The translations under genes were made by a program, and so were the position numbers. From assembly GCF_018873765.1 (NCBI RefSeq), contig NC_057917.1:55796464-55860463 (forward strand): a stretch of DNA of 64,000 nt, written 5' to 3'. The notes beneath the pieces were generated by a model. The model was not told the origin of the DNA. It saw only the letters and a program-made list of their open reading frames with translations, and ran no database searches. The stretch is from Telopea speciosissima. Its lineage: Eukaryota > Streptophyta > Magnoliopsida > Proteales > Proteaceae. Positions within the stretch are counted from its first letter, which is position 1. Each line of letters begins with the position of its first letter. This document shows, piece by piece, positions 21,617 to 32,539 of this stretch.

Positions 21617-22339
21617 ATGGCTTCTGTGCGGCTGATCTTGTCGGATTTAATCCTTTCCTTCATGGCTGTATGGTCAGGAGCTCTCATCAAGCTCTTTGTT
21701 TATAAGATTCTTGGGTTTGGTTTTGAAACCAAAGGAGAAATCCTAAAGGCTTCTCTATCAATCTTGAGTATGTTATTCTTTGCTTGGTTGGGTAAATTAA
21801 GCCGAGGTGGGTCTTACAATCCTCTCAACGTATTGTTGGGTGCTGTTTCTGCAGGGAATTTCACTGAGTTTCTATTTACTGTTGGTACAAGGATTCCTGC
21901 TCAGGTACTCGGATCTATTACTGGGGTTAAGTATTTCATTGAGACATTTCCTCAAACAGGTCATGGTCCCCGCTTAAACGTTGACATCCATCGAGGTGCA
22001 ACGACAGAAGGACTCCTAACTTTTACAATTGTTATCATCTCACTTGGAGTTGCTAGAAAGAACCCCAACAGCTTTTTCATTAAAACATGGATGTCGAGTG
22101 TCTTTAGATTAACACTTCATACACTGGGTTCCGATCTGACGGGTGGATGCATGAACCCTTCCTCTGCCATTGGATGGGCTTATGCCAGAGGAGATCATAT
22201 AACCAAAGAGCATATATTTGTATACTGGCTTGCACCAATTCAGGCAACTCTCTTAGGAATATGGACGTTCAGGTTGCTTGTTCAACCACAGAAGCTCAAG
22301 GAGGAGAAGATTATAAGAAAGAGTATCAAATCAGACTGA
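21617..22339 (+). CDS. SIP2-1: Small basic intrinsic protein, SIP2-type aquaporin (intronless)
   Basis: A membrane channel of the MIP superfamily; SIPs reside in the endoplasmic reticulum. It is 240 aa, the usual SIP length, in one uninterrupted frame from the ATG in CATTAATGGCT. Several hydrophobic segments can be seen (about 10-30, 43-62, 78-103, 132-147, 158-175, 200-222). The first pore motif is NPL (68-70), typical of SIP2. The second is NPS (180-182) where SIP2 proteins normally have NPA. Other SIP2 signatures are kept: FPQTGHGPRLNV, GSDLTGGCMN, GWAYARGDHITKEH and VYWLAP. The Lys-rich tail is also typical. I recall SIP2 genes as having introns, so the single exon, with an A-rich stretch about 100 bp after the stop (22431-22440), may mark a retrocopy. 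It lies in DNA otherwise similar to the epimerase upstream region. Confidence 0.92.
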   Translation: MASVRLILSDLILSFMAVWSGALIKLFVYKILGFGFETKGEILKASLSILSMLFFAWLGKLSRGGSYNPLNVLLGAVSAGNFTEFLFTVGTRIPAQVLGSITGVKYFIETFPQTGHGPRLNVDIHRGATTEGLLTFTIVIISLGVARKNPNSFFIKTWMSSVFRLTLHTLGSDLTGGCMNPSSAIGWAYARGDHITKEHIFVYWLAPIQATLLGIWTFRLLVQPQKLKEEKIIRKSIKSD

Positions 22340-22481
22340 ATGGTTGTCAATCTTGCCTTGTATCATTTGCAGTACTCCTTTCTTCTGTTTTTTTGCATTT
22401 TCCTCTTGTCAATCCTCTCTCTTCGTCAATTAATTAAAAAAAAATATGAAAACAACGTCTTCAAAAGGCCTAGCACATTTA

Positions 22482-23420
22482 TTGTCCCTAAGGGTGTCAC
22501 TTGGGACGGATCCCAGTATTTGGGATGGGATGGTACCGATATCGAGACCAAAAATGCCAATCCTAGTACCGTCCCATTTAATTAACGAGACCAAACCTAG
22601 ATCCCAGTCCTGATTACTAGCGGGATGGGACGGTACCGGTTCTTAAACGGTTCTAGGCACTGTAGAAAAAAGGGGGAAGAAGTTTAATTGTTTCTAACAA
22701 GGCGGTTTTATTAGTGTTGTGAAATTTTTTCACTATCATGAAATCTAAGTTGTCTACTGCTTTTTATAAAGCAACTTAAATTATGAAATCATAGTTTTAC
22801 TTCTTCAAACTCCCTAAGATCATATGTAATAAGCTTCTCATTTTTTTTAAATCTAGAGAAGTCTTACAAAATGGAAGAATCCCGTTGTGTTCCTCTTTGA
22901 CTTTCCCAACCAAAACTCTATTTATCACACATGTCATATGGTAGTATGGTACGAAGTACGAAGTGCAAAAAGGAAGAACATGGTAGACGTAGTTGGCCGA
23001 GGGAGGAGGGAGAAGGGAGTAGCACCGCAGCAGGTTCTGTGTGGAGAGACTTCAAGCTATGGTTGTTGACCTGTTGTTCTTCTTCATCTTTAAAAGGCAA
23101 TTAGTGAAACCCTAATGAGTCGTAATTCTAATACCCTTTTTTTTTTTTTTTTTTTAACAAAAAGATCTTATATACTCTTTCTTTTTAAACGGTACTAGTA
23201 GTTTCGGTACCATCCGGTACCTAATTGGTATTTCGGTACTGGTACTGTTGGGAGTTCCGTCCCAAAACTGTCCCGTCCCGTCCCATTTATCATTCGGTAC
23301 CAAAATCAGATACCAGTACCGTCCCATTAGTAAATGGGACGGTCCGGTACCGGATTTTAGCGGGACGGTATTGGGACGGTTCCCGGTTTCGATCCCAAAT
23401 TGACACCCTTATTTGTCCCT
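22482..23420. mobile_element. hAT-like non-autonomous element with 8-bp target duplication
   Basis: The element is about 22490-23412, with ends AAGGGTGTCACTTGGGAC and TCCCAAATTGACACCCTT. It is flanked on both sides by TTGTCCCT (22482-22489 and 23413-23420). Eight-base duplications point to the hAT superfamily. The two flanks inside are made of repeated GGGACGGTACCGG words. It has no transposase frame. The left 350 bp is related to 24284-24650. Confidence 0.7.
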
Positions 23421-23839
23421 ATGAATTCTAAGAGCCACTAAGGCCTCGATTGTTTTTTGATTAGACTCAATCAATTGAGAGCTAGTATTAGAGAAAGCAA
23501 TGGAGAATCCCCTAACCCCAGGCAAAGAAAAGGAATAAACACTCTAAACAAATCTGTGTGTCGAAGACTGGACGTGCGAACTTTGATATCAATTGCCAAT
23601 ACTTCCCCCTCTCCTCAAACTCCCTCTTAAGGCCCCGGGAAGAAGCATGCAGACAGTAAACAAGATTAGAGCTTAGCTTGTTGATTTGACCGGGTTTTTC
23701 CAAAATCCTCCCTTTAACGTATTATATACTAGATCCATATTTAACTGTACCGATAGAATCCCTAAATGTCACAATATTATAAAACAACGATCGCTTCACT
23801 TGACCCCTACATCAAAATATTCATTAACCGCTAAGCTAT

Positions 23840-24126
23840 TAGTGGGTGCGGTCCAGTTTCAAGTTTACATGTATATATAAAGAAATCAATAGAAAATTTC
23901 CGATTTTTTTTTTTGGAGGGGGTGGGGTTGATTTCTTATCATGTTACTATAGGTCCAGTCTCACTTTTTATCAGATTCGGTTTGCTTTTCGGTTGATCCA
24001 GTCTGCTTTTGATTTCTACCAAGTTCATAAAACCCCCACCCAAAACCAAACCGATCAGGACTCAGTTCAATTTGGCCAACCTAATACAGTCGGTCTGACC
24101 GGTTCGAGCTGAAATGTGACACCCTC
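23840..24126. mobile_element. hAT-like MITE remnant with GTGACACCCTC right end
   Basis: A run of GGTCCAGT, GATTCGGTTTG, GGTTGATCCAG and ACCGGTTCGAGC words ends in AAATGTGACACCCTC, the right-end motif of the TAAGGGTGTCAA family. The left end is unclear. Confidence 0.4.
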
Positions 24127-24165
24127 TTGATTAACAACAAAAAATGTAGAGAGAGAGACGCAGAA

Positions 24166-24273
24166 GAGATTCTAAAAGAGGTCCATGCAATGCTATTGGC
24201 CACGAAATCAAGCGGTTGTAGACCATGATTCCTGTCCACCTCAATCACATTATATGAAATCTTTTTGTTTCTA
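24166..24273. repeat. Duplicated segment B' (matches 27920-28029)
   Basis: AGATTCTAAAAGAGGTCCATG, CAATGCTATTGGCCACG, AATCAAGCGGTTGTAGACC and CCTCAATCACATTATATG align with 27920-28029, the presumed promoter region of the epimerase gene, with only scattered differences. Confidence 0.7.
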
Positions 24274-24283
24274 TAGGTAGGAT

Positions 24284-24650
24284 TAAGGGTGTCGATTGGG
24301 ACGTTTCTAGTATTCGGGACGGGTCTGTACTGATATCGATACTAAAGGTACCAATCCCAATACTATCCTATTCAGTTACCAGGACAAACTTAGGTCTTGG
24401 TCCTGATTATTAGCCAAAAGGGACAAGACGGTATCAGTTCCTAAACAGTTTCAGGCCCAGTAAAACAGGGTGAAGAACTTCAATGGTTCCTAACGAGATG
24501 GTTCCATTCTTATTGTTATGGATCTTTTTCACTATTACGAGAGTAAGGTATTCTTACTTTAGAAAACAACTTCGAATATGAAACCATGATGAATTTCATG
24601 GTTTTAATTCTTCAAACTCCCTAAGGTCAATCACATGTAAGCTTCTCAAA
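24284..24650. mobile_element. Left part of a hAT-like element (same family as 22490-23412)
   Basis: It starts TAAGGGTGTCGATTGGGACG and follows 22490-22840 word by word (ATTCGGGACGG, CTGATATCGATAC, GTCCTGATTA, CTAACGAGATGGTTCC, CTCCCTAAGGTCA). The right end was not found; it seems to be a truncated copy. Confidence 0.6.
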
Positions 24651-24880
24651 ACAACGACAATGAATTAGTAAGGATGAATAAACAAGCCCATATATGATTT
24701 TAGTGCCATCACTAAAAAGTTTATAGAATTAGAATTGAAGGTCCATGAGCTGAAACCTCCATAAGAGAATACCACTCAAATACATCTACAACCATAACAT
24801 TTGAACACAAGTTTATAGTGCATGATCATTGAAAGCATCAAATAAAAACAATATCACACAATGGACTATAGGACATGTAA

Positions 24881-25067
24881 TTAAATTATGGGAGAAAGTT
24901 CTCTGTTCGGGAGTGTGGCCTAAGCCAGCACTCCCATGAGTCTATCTCTCTCCTCCCCATATGAAAAGACACATCTGGCCCCTTGTTTTGAGGAGGAGAG
25001 AGATAGACTCATGGGAGTGCTGGCGTAGGCCACACTCCCGGACAGAGAACTACTTCCCTTAAATTAT
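24881..25067. mobile_element. 169-bp MULE-type MITE, copy B, perfect 9-bp target duplication
   Basis: The element is 24890-25058, flanked by identical TTAAATTAT (24881-24889 and 25059-25067). The ends read GGGAGAAAGTTCTCTGTTC and, in complement at the right, GGGAAGTAGTTCTCTGTCC. The arms extend about 70 bp each, through GTGTGGCC, CACTCCCATGAGTC and TATCTCTCTCCTCC. It has the same length and sequence as copy A at 17605-17773. The perfect duplication suggests recent insertion. Confidence 0.85.
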
Positions 25068-25612
25068 TACCAAAACCACATTCCCTCGAATATGCTAATG
25101 TAGAGATTATTTGTCAGTGATTTGACAAATTTTTTTTCAAACCATTTAATAAAATACTATCATCAATAAATAATATTAGTTTTAAAAACAATTTATAAAA
25201 AATTTAGAAAAGCGTCACTAGATCAGGATTTCTATCCAATACTACACAAACATTCTCTCTCCTTGTTATTTCCGAGTAAGGTAATGGATTCCATGTTGAG
25301 AGACTCTTTCATACACTTTATGATCAAATACCATGAATTCAGTACAATGATATATTGTCAAGGAGACTTCATTCAATGGTGCGCCAAAACCCTTAGAGTG
25401 TAATCGCAACGCCAAGGACCTCTTAGGTTAAGGGATCAATTGAATCTATAAATGAAAATCTTCTTCTCAATCAACTAGCAGTGACACATACAAGATTCTT
25501 GTATGATCTAGTACTATGCACACACCATTTGTGCACTCACACATGTGTCTTAGAATCATCGTTATAGAGAACACATGTTGTGATGATCGTATGAATAAGA
25601 TGTTCAGTGAAA
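25068..25612. other. Gene-free AT-rich stretch
   Basis: No gene or clear repeat is recognised; the sequence is AT-rich with anonymous words. Confidence 0.3.
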
Positions 25613-26268
25613 TAGGGCCGAAGTTTTTTAAACCCTAGCCCAACCCTGAGTTCTCTTAGCTCAACCCAAGCCCAACCCGACCCTAGGTCGGGCTGAGATA
25701 TCTCAACCCAGGCCAACCATGCTAGGCTGAGCCCAGCCCAACCTGACCCTAATTGACTCTGATCGGGCTGGGTTGGCCCTAATTTTTGCTAGGGCATGGT
25801 TGGTTCGCCTTGATTGACCAGTCTCATGTGATTCGGTATTAGTTTCGTTCATACTCAATTGACTATTAGACTGTTCTTTAGGTTAAAAAACTTAGCTCAA
25901 TCTTAAAAGTTTAAATACTTATGTTCAATAGATAATTAGTCCTTTTTCTCCTTTCCTTTTTTTATTTTTTTTTTTTTATGCTATTACCAAAAAACAAACC
26001 TTTTTTTTTTTGGGTAAACCAATAGATAATTAGTTACTAAACAAAAATTACAAAATATAATCAATAAATTGTAAAACATAACCTAACATAGGGCTAGGCC
26101 GGGTTGGGCTTAGCTCAAGGCCTCAACCTTGGCCCAACCTGACCCTGACCCCGGACCTGAAAATTTCAACCCTAACATGCCCTCAAGGTAAAAAAATCCA
26201 GCCCAGGCCCTCTTCGGGTTCAGGGTGGGCTCAGGCTGATAGGGCCAAACTTACACCCCTATGTCTAG
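25613..26268. mobile_element. hAT-like element rich in GGGTTGGGC / GCCCAACCC
   Basis: Dense facing copies of CCCAACCC and GGGTTGGG words fill both ends (25630-25800 and 26090-26240). The centre is AT-rich. The right end GGCCAAACTTACACCCCTA resembles the TGYAAGTTTGGCCC-type start of a widespread plant non-autonomous family. The left end is less clear (TAGGGCCGAAG). No coding frame. Confidence 0.5.
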
Positions 26269-26332
26269 TCTTACCCCTAGTTGAGTACAAAATTAAGTGA
26301 AAACCAAATGACAACCATAGTTTGTTAATGAA

Positions 26333-26758
26333 CATGCAAAATAAATAAAATTAATATTGTTAAAACTTCCAGGTTTGATACTTTGATCATGCAAAATAAA
26401 TAAAATTAATATTATTTAAAACATACAAGTTTGATAGAAATATATCAAAAAATTTTGGTGAAAACCTAAAGACAACTATAACCTATTAATAGCCTATTAA
26501 TGCTCATGCAAAATAAATAAAATTAATATGGAGAAAGAGCGTTACCTAGGAGCATGTGGTGCACGGTCCCTACGTCCAGACATAGGGGTGGGCGAAATGA
26601 CCACCACGCCCTAATGAGAAAGCGGAATTTCCCTGGGGCACGGAGGTCATTTCGCCTACCCCTATGTCTGGGCACAGGGGCAACATACCACACGCACAGA
26701 GGTCATTTTGCCTTCCATGTTTGATACTTTGAGCATGTAAAATAAATAAAATTAATAT
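26333..26758. repeat. Four copies of a 25-bp AT-rich unit, interrupted by a foldback
   Basis: CATGCAAAATAAATAAAATT plus AATAT occurs at 26333-26357, 26388-26412, 26505-26529 and (one change) 26734-26758, each in a larger partly conserved phrase (ACTTCCAGGTTTGATA). The third and fourth copies are split by the foldback at 26530-26713. Confidence 0.75.
26530..26713. repeat. Foldback element, member of a three-copy family
   Basis: The left arm AGACATAGGGGTGGGCGAAA and TGACC pairs with the right arm GGTCATTTCGCCTACCCCTA and TGTCT. It begins right after a 25-bp repeat unit. Relatives at 50507-50690 and 57155-57290 share the plan: a RGGGGTGYGC-type arm, GAAATGAC, a short centre, and the complement. 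Confidence 0.55.
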
Positions 26759-27239
26759 TAATTATAACTTCCAGGTTTGATAGACATATATCTAAAACTT
26801 ATCACATTTCTAATTGTTATTCGTGGGCATAAAATAAGGCCTTGGTTGAGAGAGAGAGAGAGAGAGTATTAAAACAAAGGGTAGAATAAGGAAAAGAAAA
26901 ATGAAGGGTAGAATAAGGAAAAGGAAAATGATCAAAGACCAGATTAGGAAAACAAAGTATAGATCCAAAATCACTTTTGGAGAAGTAATGAAATGAGAGT
27001 TCACCATAAGTATGATAAAGTGATTGAGAAGTAGAATGATCCCCTCCTTCAATCAATTCCATTAGAAGAAGTATCCATTGATATATTAGTAAATTGTATC
27101 TGAGAAAAAGATTGGTACACTACCTTTGTATAAATTCTTTATATCCTTCTCACAATAGTTTGGGCCTCATGTGGACCCTATATGGATGATACCATTCTCC
27201 AAGTGTGCAGATTCCTTCTCACACTGTCCTTGTAAGAAC

Positions 27240-27316
27240 CCCCCCCCCAATATATATTTATCTACATAATACATTCAGAAAAATACTTATAAATGTCTTC
27301 CCCCCCCCCCCCCCCA
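27240..27316. repeat. Two poly-C tracts
   Basis: C-runs of about 9 bp (27240-27248) and 16 bp (27301-27316) lie 50 bp apart. Long C homopolymers are rare in AT-rich plant DNA and are also sites of assembly error. Another C-run followed by an A-run lies at 43485-43511. Confidence 0.6.
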
Positions 27317-27356
27317 CCTTCTTTTTTTAGGATTTTGATTGGATAAGATATCTAGT

Positions 27357-27699
27357 TAGGGGTATCAAATTCTAGCCCAAACCCGTCAGACCAATCAAAA
27401 CTACCGATTCACCTTGAATCAAATTGAATGCTTACGAGTTCAACTTTGTATGATTTTTCTCAAAATCGAAAGAAACTAAAGGCAACCAGATTGATTGAAT
27501 AGCCCGATCAAAACCATAAACCAAACCAGTAAACCGAAATGGACCAAAACCACTATCAAATTGATATGAGCCCATTAACAAAAACTGATAAAAACCCGGA
27601 TTGAACCAGACCAAAATCAAAAATTTCTCTTACCTGTTCGACCTTGACTTGACCAATTCTAAATCAAAACTAGACCGAACCAGCCAATTGACACCTCTA
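27357..27699. mobile_element. hAT-like MITE (TAGGGGTATCAA...TTGACACCTCTA)
   Basis: The ends are inverted repeats with four mismatches at most. The inside is rich in AACCAAACCAGTAAACCGAA-type words, as in 18219-18552 and 51172-51567. The right part overlaps the shared segment A (27640-27808). Confidence 0.5.
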
Positions 27700-27808
27700 T
27701 GCCTCTCTTCGACCGGGGAAGGATGACCTAAATTAGCTGACCATGGGCGATATAGTCATTAGTAATGCATCATGACTCATGCGATTGAATTGGATAAGGA
27801 CCACCAAA
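27640..27808. repeat. Duplicated segment A (matches 21285-21495)
   Basis: See the A' entry. In this location A is separated from segment B by only about 110 bp, while A' and B' are 2.7 kb apart around the SIP2 gene. Confidence 0.65.
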
Positions 27809-27919
27809 CACAACTTTACATATCGAAACAAAGGAAGGTGAACCTAATTGTAGAGAGTGACCCCATATTCAAAAACATAAACAAAGAGATAGGAGCCATG
27901 GCGTGGGCCAGTCGAAGGC

Positions 27920-28226
27920 CAGATTCTAAAAAAGGGTCTATGCAATGTTGTAAGCCACGTAATCAAGCGGTTGCAGACCCACATTCCCGCCTACCTCAAT
28001 CACATTTTATAAAATCTTTCTGTTTCACTGGGTTTGATCTCCACGTCACAGACTCCGTGATATTCGTATTGAGTCCTATTTTTAACTCCGAAGCTGACGT
28101 TATTGCCACTTGTCGGCTTTTCCTTAATTGTGAGTCTCGGATTCCTCTCATCCTTCAAAACGGTTCTCAAATATCACTCTCTTCGCCGAGGGGTTGGAGA
28201 CGCAGAGATCAGAAAAGAAGCAAGCC
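27920..28226 (+). promoter_or_regulatory. Presumed promoter and 5' leader of the epimerase gene (includes segment B)
   Basis: A TATA-like TTTTATAAAATC lies at about 28004-28015, some 215 bp before the start codon. A start of transcription near 28040 would give a leader of about 190 nt. The TATA-like word is in segment B; the related copy B' at 24.2 kb has the weaker TTATATGAAATC. Inference from position and sequence only. Confidence 0.4.
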
Positions 28227-30871
28227 ATGGCCGAGCAAGGCAAACCAGAGCTCTTCGAACTCAACAATGGAACAATGCGAGTTAAGATCAGCAATTATGG
28301 TGCCACCATCACTAACCTTTTCGTCCCCGACAAACAAGGTTCCCTGCTTCTCTCTTTCATTTTCAGGAAGAAAAAAAAAACAAACCTTTCTGGTTCATCT
28401 TTTGCTATTAAAATTGTTGTTGATGGGTCTGGTTTTATTTTGGTTTCAAGGACGCGTCGACGATGTTGTTCTTGGATTCGACACCCTTGAGCCATACCTC
28501 GTGAGTTCTGTTTACCCTCTTCATCAATCAATATCCCATCTCTTTATTTTCATGGTTTTAGTTCTTGTTGATCAAAGTCGTTTATAGATTTTAATTCGTT
28601 GAAGAAAATGGGAAGCCCAATTTGTAATTTATACTAATATTGTTATTAAACCCTTTTTGTAATTTCTTCTTTTCTGTTGATCAGAAAGGTGTCGCTCCTT
28701 ATTTTGGCTGCATTGTTGGTCGGGTAGCAAACAGAATCAAAGATGGGAAGTTTACTCTTAACGGGGTGGAATATACCTTGCCACTGAATAGGCCCCCAAA
28801 CAGTCTCCACGGTATGGAATTTTCGATTCTGTATTCTGAAACTTCTGAATAGTCCTGATGACAGTCTAAAACCCTAATGTATTGTTTGATTGGGATGATA
28901 AAACTGAATTTTCTCTCCTTTTGTGATTGAATTTCCTTATGAGTTCTGAATTTCCTGCTGATACTGTTTTGCACTTTCGTTTGGATTATTAGAATCCAAT
29001 AGAACTTGTCCAATCTACAAACCAAGTAAAAAAAGGGCGTACCCAGTGGACAAGGCTCCCGCCACTGCGGGATCTGGGGAGGGGTCATAATGTACGCACT
29101 ATTACCCCTGTTTTCACAAAAGGCTGTTTCCAGACTCGAACCCGTGACCACTTGGTCACAATGGAGCAACTTTTACACTGTCGCACCAAGGCCCGCCCTC
29201 TAAACCAAGTAAGAAAATGTCTGGGAAATAAAGCATAACAATGAGCACTCATGGTGATCAAGTGGGAAATCCTTATGTATTGTTTGATAGGGATGCAAAA
29301 ACCAGTTTTTCTTGTCTCTTCTGTGGTCACATATCTTCTATAAGTCATCCAATTGATAGCAGTGTTTTGATTCTGGGAATCTGGGCTTTTCTGATCTACA
29401 TACTAAAGTAAGAAATCTGTTTCTTCCAGGGGGAAAAAGGAAGTACATGGATGGTAACATGTTGTCTAGAGATGTAATAATTCTCTTGATAATGATTGCA
29501 GAGCATAATTATGCTTCAAGTTTGTTTATCACTGAATCAATTGCATTTAAAAACAAGTCCAATGAATGAATGAATGATGCGTAAAATATGAGATGTCTTC
29601 TAGGTGCTGTCAAAAGAGTGAAAATTAAACCCATCCATAGTTTTTTTCTTCTCCTGAAAAGCAGCATAATTGGAATTCCTTCCCATTTTCCAGGATTTTA
29701 CTATGTATCACTTTTGAAATGGTCATGTTTTAAAATTTTAATATGTTACTTTACTCACAAATTTCAAGGTTAAAAAAAATAAGATGTCACCTTCTAATTT
29801 TGCTTTTATCTGTTATATAAGGAGATCCATGATTATATTTTTGGAGAAATTAAAGTAATTAATATTTTAGAAACTGTATTGTCTTGAAGTGTGAATACAA
29901 GGTCTATTCCTGCTCAATCATGTATATCTAGAATCAGGAGCAAAGTAGTGTCAGAACTCAGAACTGCATTTTCCTCGTGTTTTTTTTAATTATGAACAAT
30001 ATTAAGGAAATCTACTCTCAAGTTATATTTTCCCCGGTTATATTTTAACCTCTTTTATTTTCTATTCAGGTGGCAAAAAGGGTTACGATAAGGTGGTGTG
30101 GGAGGTAGTTGATCGTAAAGATGGTGAAAACCCTTCAATTACCTTCAAATATGAAAGTCATGATGGCGAGGAAGGTAATATCCTTAATCTCTTCATGCTA
30201 GTATGCATCTCTATAGATTGATTTCTTAGTTGTTCATGAAACCAGGTTACCCGGGGGACGTCAGTGTATCTGCAACCTACACACTTACTTCAAGCTCGAC
30301 AATGAAGCTTGAAATGGAAGCCGTGCCCAAGAACAAGGCCACTCCATTTAACTTAGCTCAGCACACTTACTGGAATTTGGCAGGTCACAGCTCTGGGAAC
30401 GTCCTTGAGCATGTGGTTCAGATTTGGGCTAATCATGTTACCCCTGTTGACGAGAACACGGTCCCCACGGGTGAAATCTTGCCTGTTAAAGGAACTCCCT
30501 TTGATTTCACAACAGAGAAGAAAATTTCTGCCTCGATCCATGAGGTTCCTGGCTTGGGTTACGATCACAATTATGTGCTCGACTGTGGTGAAGAGAAATC
30601 AGGTTTGAAGCATGCTGTTAAAGTGAAAGACCCATCCAGCTCAAGGGTTCTGAACTTATGGACCAATGCCCCTGGGATGCAGTTTTACACTGGGAACTAT
30701 GTTAATGGTATTGTTGGTAAAGGTGGGGCAACTTATGGAAAGCACTCAGGACTGTGTTTGGAGACGCAGGGATTCCCTAATGCTATTAACCAACCAAACT
30801 TTCCATCTATTGTTATTCAACCAACTGAGAAGTATAACCACACTATGTTGTACGAATTCTCAGTGGAGTAA
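28227..30871 (+). CDS. Aldose 1-epimerase (galactose mutarotase family), five exons
   Basis: It interconverts alpha and beta anomers of aldoses such as glucose and galactose. Exons: 28227-28338, 28451-28500, 28685-28811, 30070-30174, 30246-30871. All introns are GT-AG, the phases agree, and the total is 1020 bp, 339 aa, a normal length for plant members. The ATG in GCCATGGCC has a good context. Motifs: [13 protein letters not shown] near the N-terminus, [11 protein letters not shown] (67-77), NSLHGG with His96, [10 protein letters not shown] with the probable catalytic His171, and [12 protein letters not shown] with the probable catalytic base Glu304. No signal peptide is seen, so it is likely cytosolic. 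Intron 3 (1258 bp) carries an Au SINE in antisense. The gene looks intact; the exact subfamily and preferred sugar cannot be read. Confidence 0.95.
29019..29212 (-). mobile_element. Au-type SINE in epimerase intron 3, 11-bp target duplication
   Basis: The element 29030-29201 is antisense to the gene. On the minus strand: GAGGGCGGGCCTTGGTGCG (A-box part), GGTCACGGGTTCGAGTC (B box), CAGCC...GGGGTAATAGTGCG, CCCGCAGTGGCGGGAGCC, then TGGGTACGCCC and a short T run. It is flanked by AAACCAAGTAA on both sides (29019-29029 and 29202-29212). The intact promoter boxes and perfect duplication mark a young copy. Confidence 0.88.
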
Positions 30872-32150
30872 ACAGTCATCTTCAAAGAGGTATAAAGGTG
30901 CACAAGTTGTGGTCTTTTCCTTTTCCTTCCTAGTTTTCTGTATGCATTTTAGATCTACTTTGAACTTATAACTGATGGTTTAAGACGTCAAATAATATTC
31001 ATTGAATGCCAGCGTCCACTGGTTTTTTAATTTTTATTTTTTTATGGTAATGATCATATCAGTGTAGCCAGTGGTGTTGGGTGTTTATTTCTCCTAGATT
31101 CCAGGTTTGTAGCGTCCTTCAATGAAGGTTCAAAAGCCATTGAATTATATTCTAACTGCTACTCAATGAAACAAGAAAGGTTTTCACTCTAAGTGGAAAC
31201 TTTTCGGGATCCAAAAGAAATACTGACTCCAAACCAAAATTGTCTTTATCTAATTCTTGTCTGAACTTTCCCAATGAGGAATACCTATTTAAATTTGAAT
31301 ATGGGTACAGATTTTTCCTGTAGCTCCCACTTGACAAGGCCCAAGTTTACATTATTCAGACTTCAGTAGTAGACTGAATCACTTTGCTGTTGCGTACAAG
31401 AAGCACCAAAAAAATATACATAATGCTGTAGTGAAATTGCATTATATTTGAATCTAATTTGCAGAAGAGGCTTTTAAGCCTTATTTACCCCCCTCTCTCT
31501 CTCTGTGGGTTGAGAGTGGGGGTAGAAAATAGAAAAGGTTGGGGCAACTCAACTTATTTAGAGGTAGATTACAGTTTTATACCTCATCAAAGCTTTTGAT
31601 GCTTTTCTAGGAAACTAAATACTTTGAAGATTTGAGATGTGCTAGCCTGTATTTCACAGTGGTTGCTCATCTGAATTAAACTGATGGTTCACTTGAGCAA
31701 TGATTGAGTGGAAACCTGATTTACATACACTACTGAATGCTTAGGGACTTCAGATTCTTCTTGAAAAACTTGAACGACATTTAAAATTTCAATTATATCA
31801 TTCTGCAGAGTGACATACTTTTAGTCTTGAGAAATTTAAATTCAGTGCCAGCAATAATGAGCTCAAATGAACACCGACTATAAAGAAAGTTGGGAGTAAA
31901 AAAAAATAAGGTGCTCTATAGATCTTAAAAATTCCTGAATCCTTTTTTAGTTTCAGTGCAGTCACTTGCATGGATCATATCTGTAGTGTAATCTGGTAAG
32001 ATATCATTGCAGTAACAAGTGATAGCACCAGAGGAACATGTGGTGGATACTGGAATGCAACATAATTTCTTATCTAATCCCTCCTAAAGTTCCCTTTATC
32101 TCATAGTTTACTGATGGATGGAGATAATGAGACTAGTCAGTTTGTTTGAT
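30872..32150. other. Epimerase 3' region and gene-free stretch
   Basis: The first few hundred bases after the stop should hold the epimerase 3' UTR; no clear polyadenylation signal could be singled out. A CT run lies at about 31493-31504. No further gene is recognised. Confidence 0.35.
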
Positions 32151-32539
32151 GCCCTTTACATTTTTGTTTTCTTCCTTTATGATGAAACTCAAGATTTTAT
32201 GATAGGGTTAGGTTCAGGCTATTCATGGCTTTAGGGTACTTGGGGAAGAAAAACAGAGGCTTTCACCAACTAGAAAGTCCCTAAGAAGAAACAAACCCCA
32301 ACTTTGCTACTTACGGGATCAAAATGATTTACTTTCGACTACACTCAGTCCTTTGATTCTAATAGATGGAATTTCATTAGTGATTTACAAAGTGATTCAA
32401 AGCTTTGAGAATGGGGAAGGTGATGAAGCAACTTTGAGTTTGAACCAATTGAACATCGTAGTTCCATTTGCTATTAAAGAGGCATTGCAGCGATTTCATG
32501 TTAGGGAACTCCTCCACGTTTGAGATCTAAGGATCTAGT

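Noticed and set aside
26333-26758. CRISPR-like array (four 25-bp repeats)
   Set aside because: Plant nuclear DNA, uneven spacing, AT-rich units that continue into partly conserved flanks; an ordinary degenerate repeat.
28194-28226. Upstream extension of the epimerase N-terminus
   Set aside because: The frame is open upstream but has no ATG there (a TTG only); the ATG at 28227 has good context and matches the usual protein start.
28699-29169. 156-codon minus-strand frame
   Set aside because: Antisense to epimerase exon 3 and running into the SINE; no recognisable protein.
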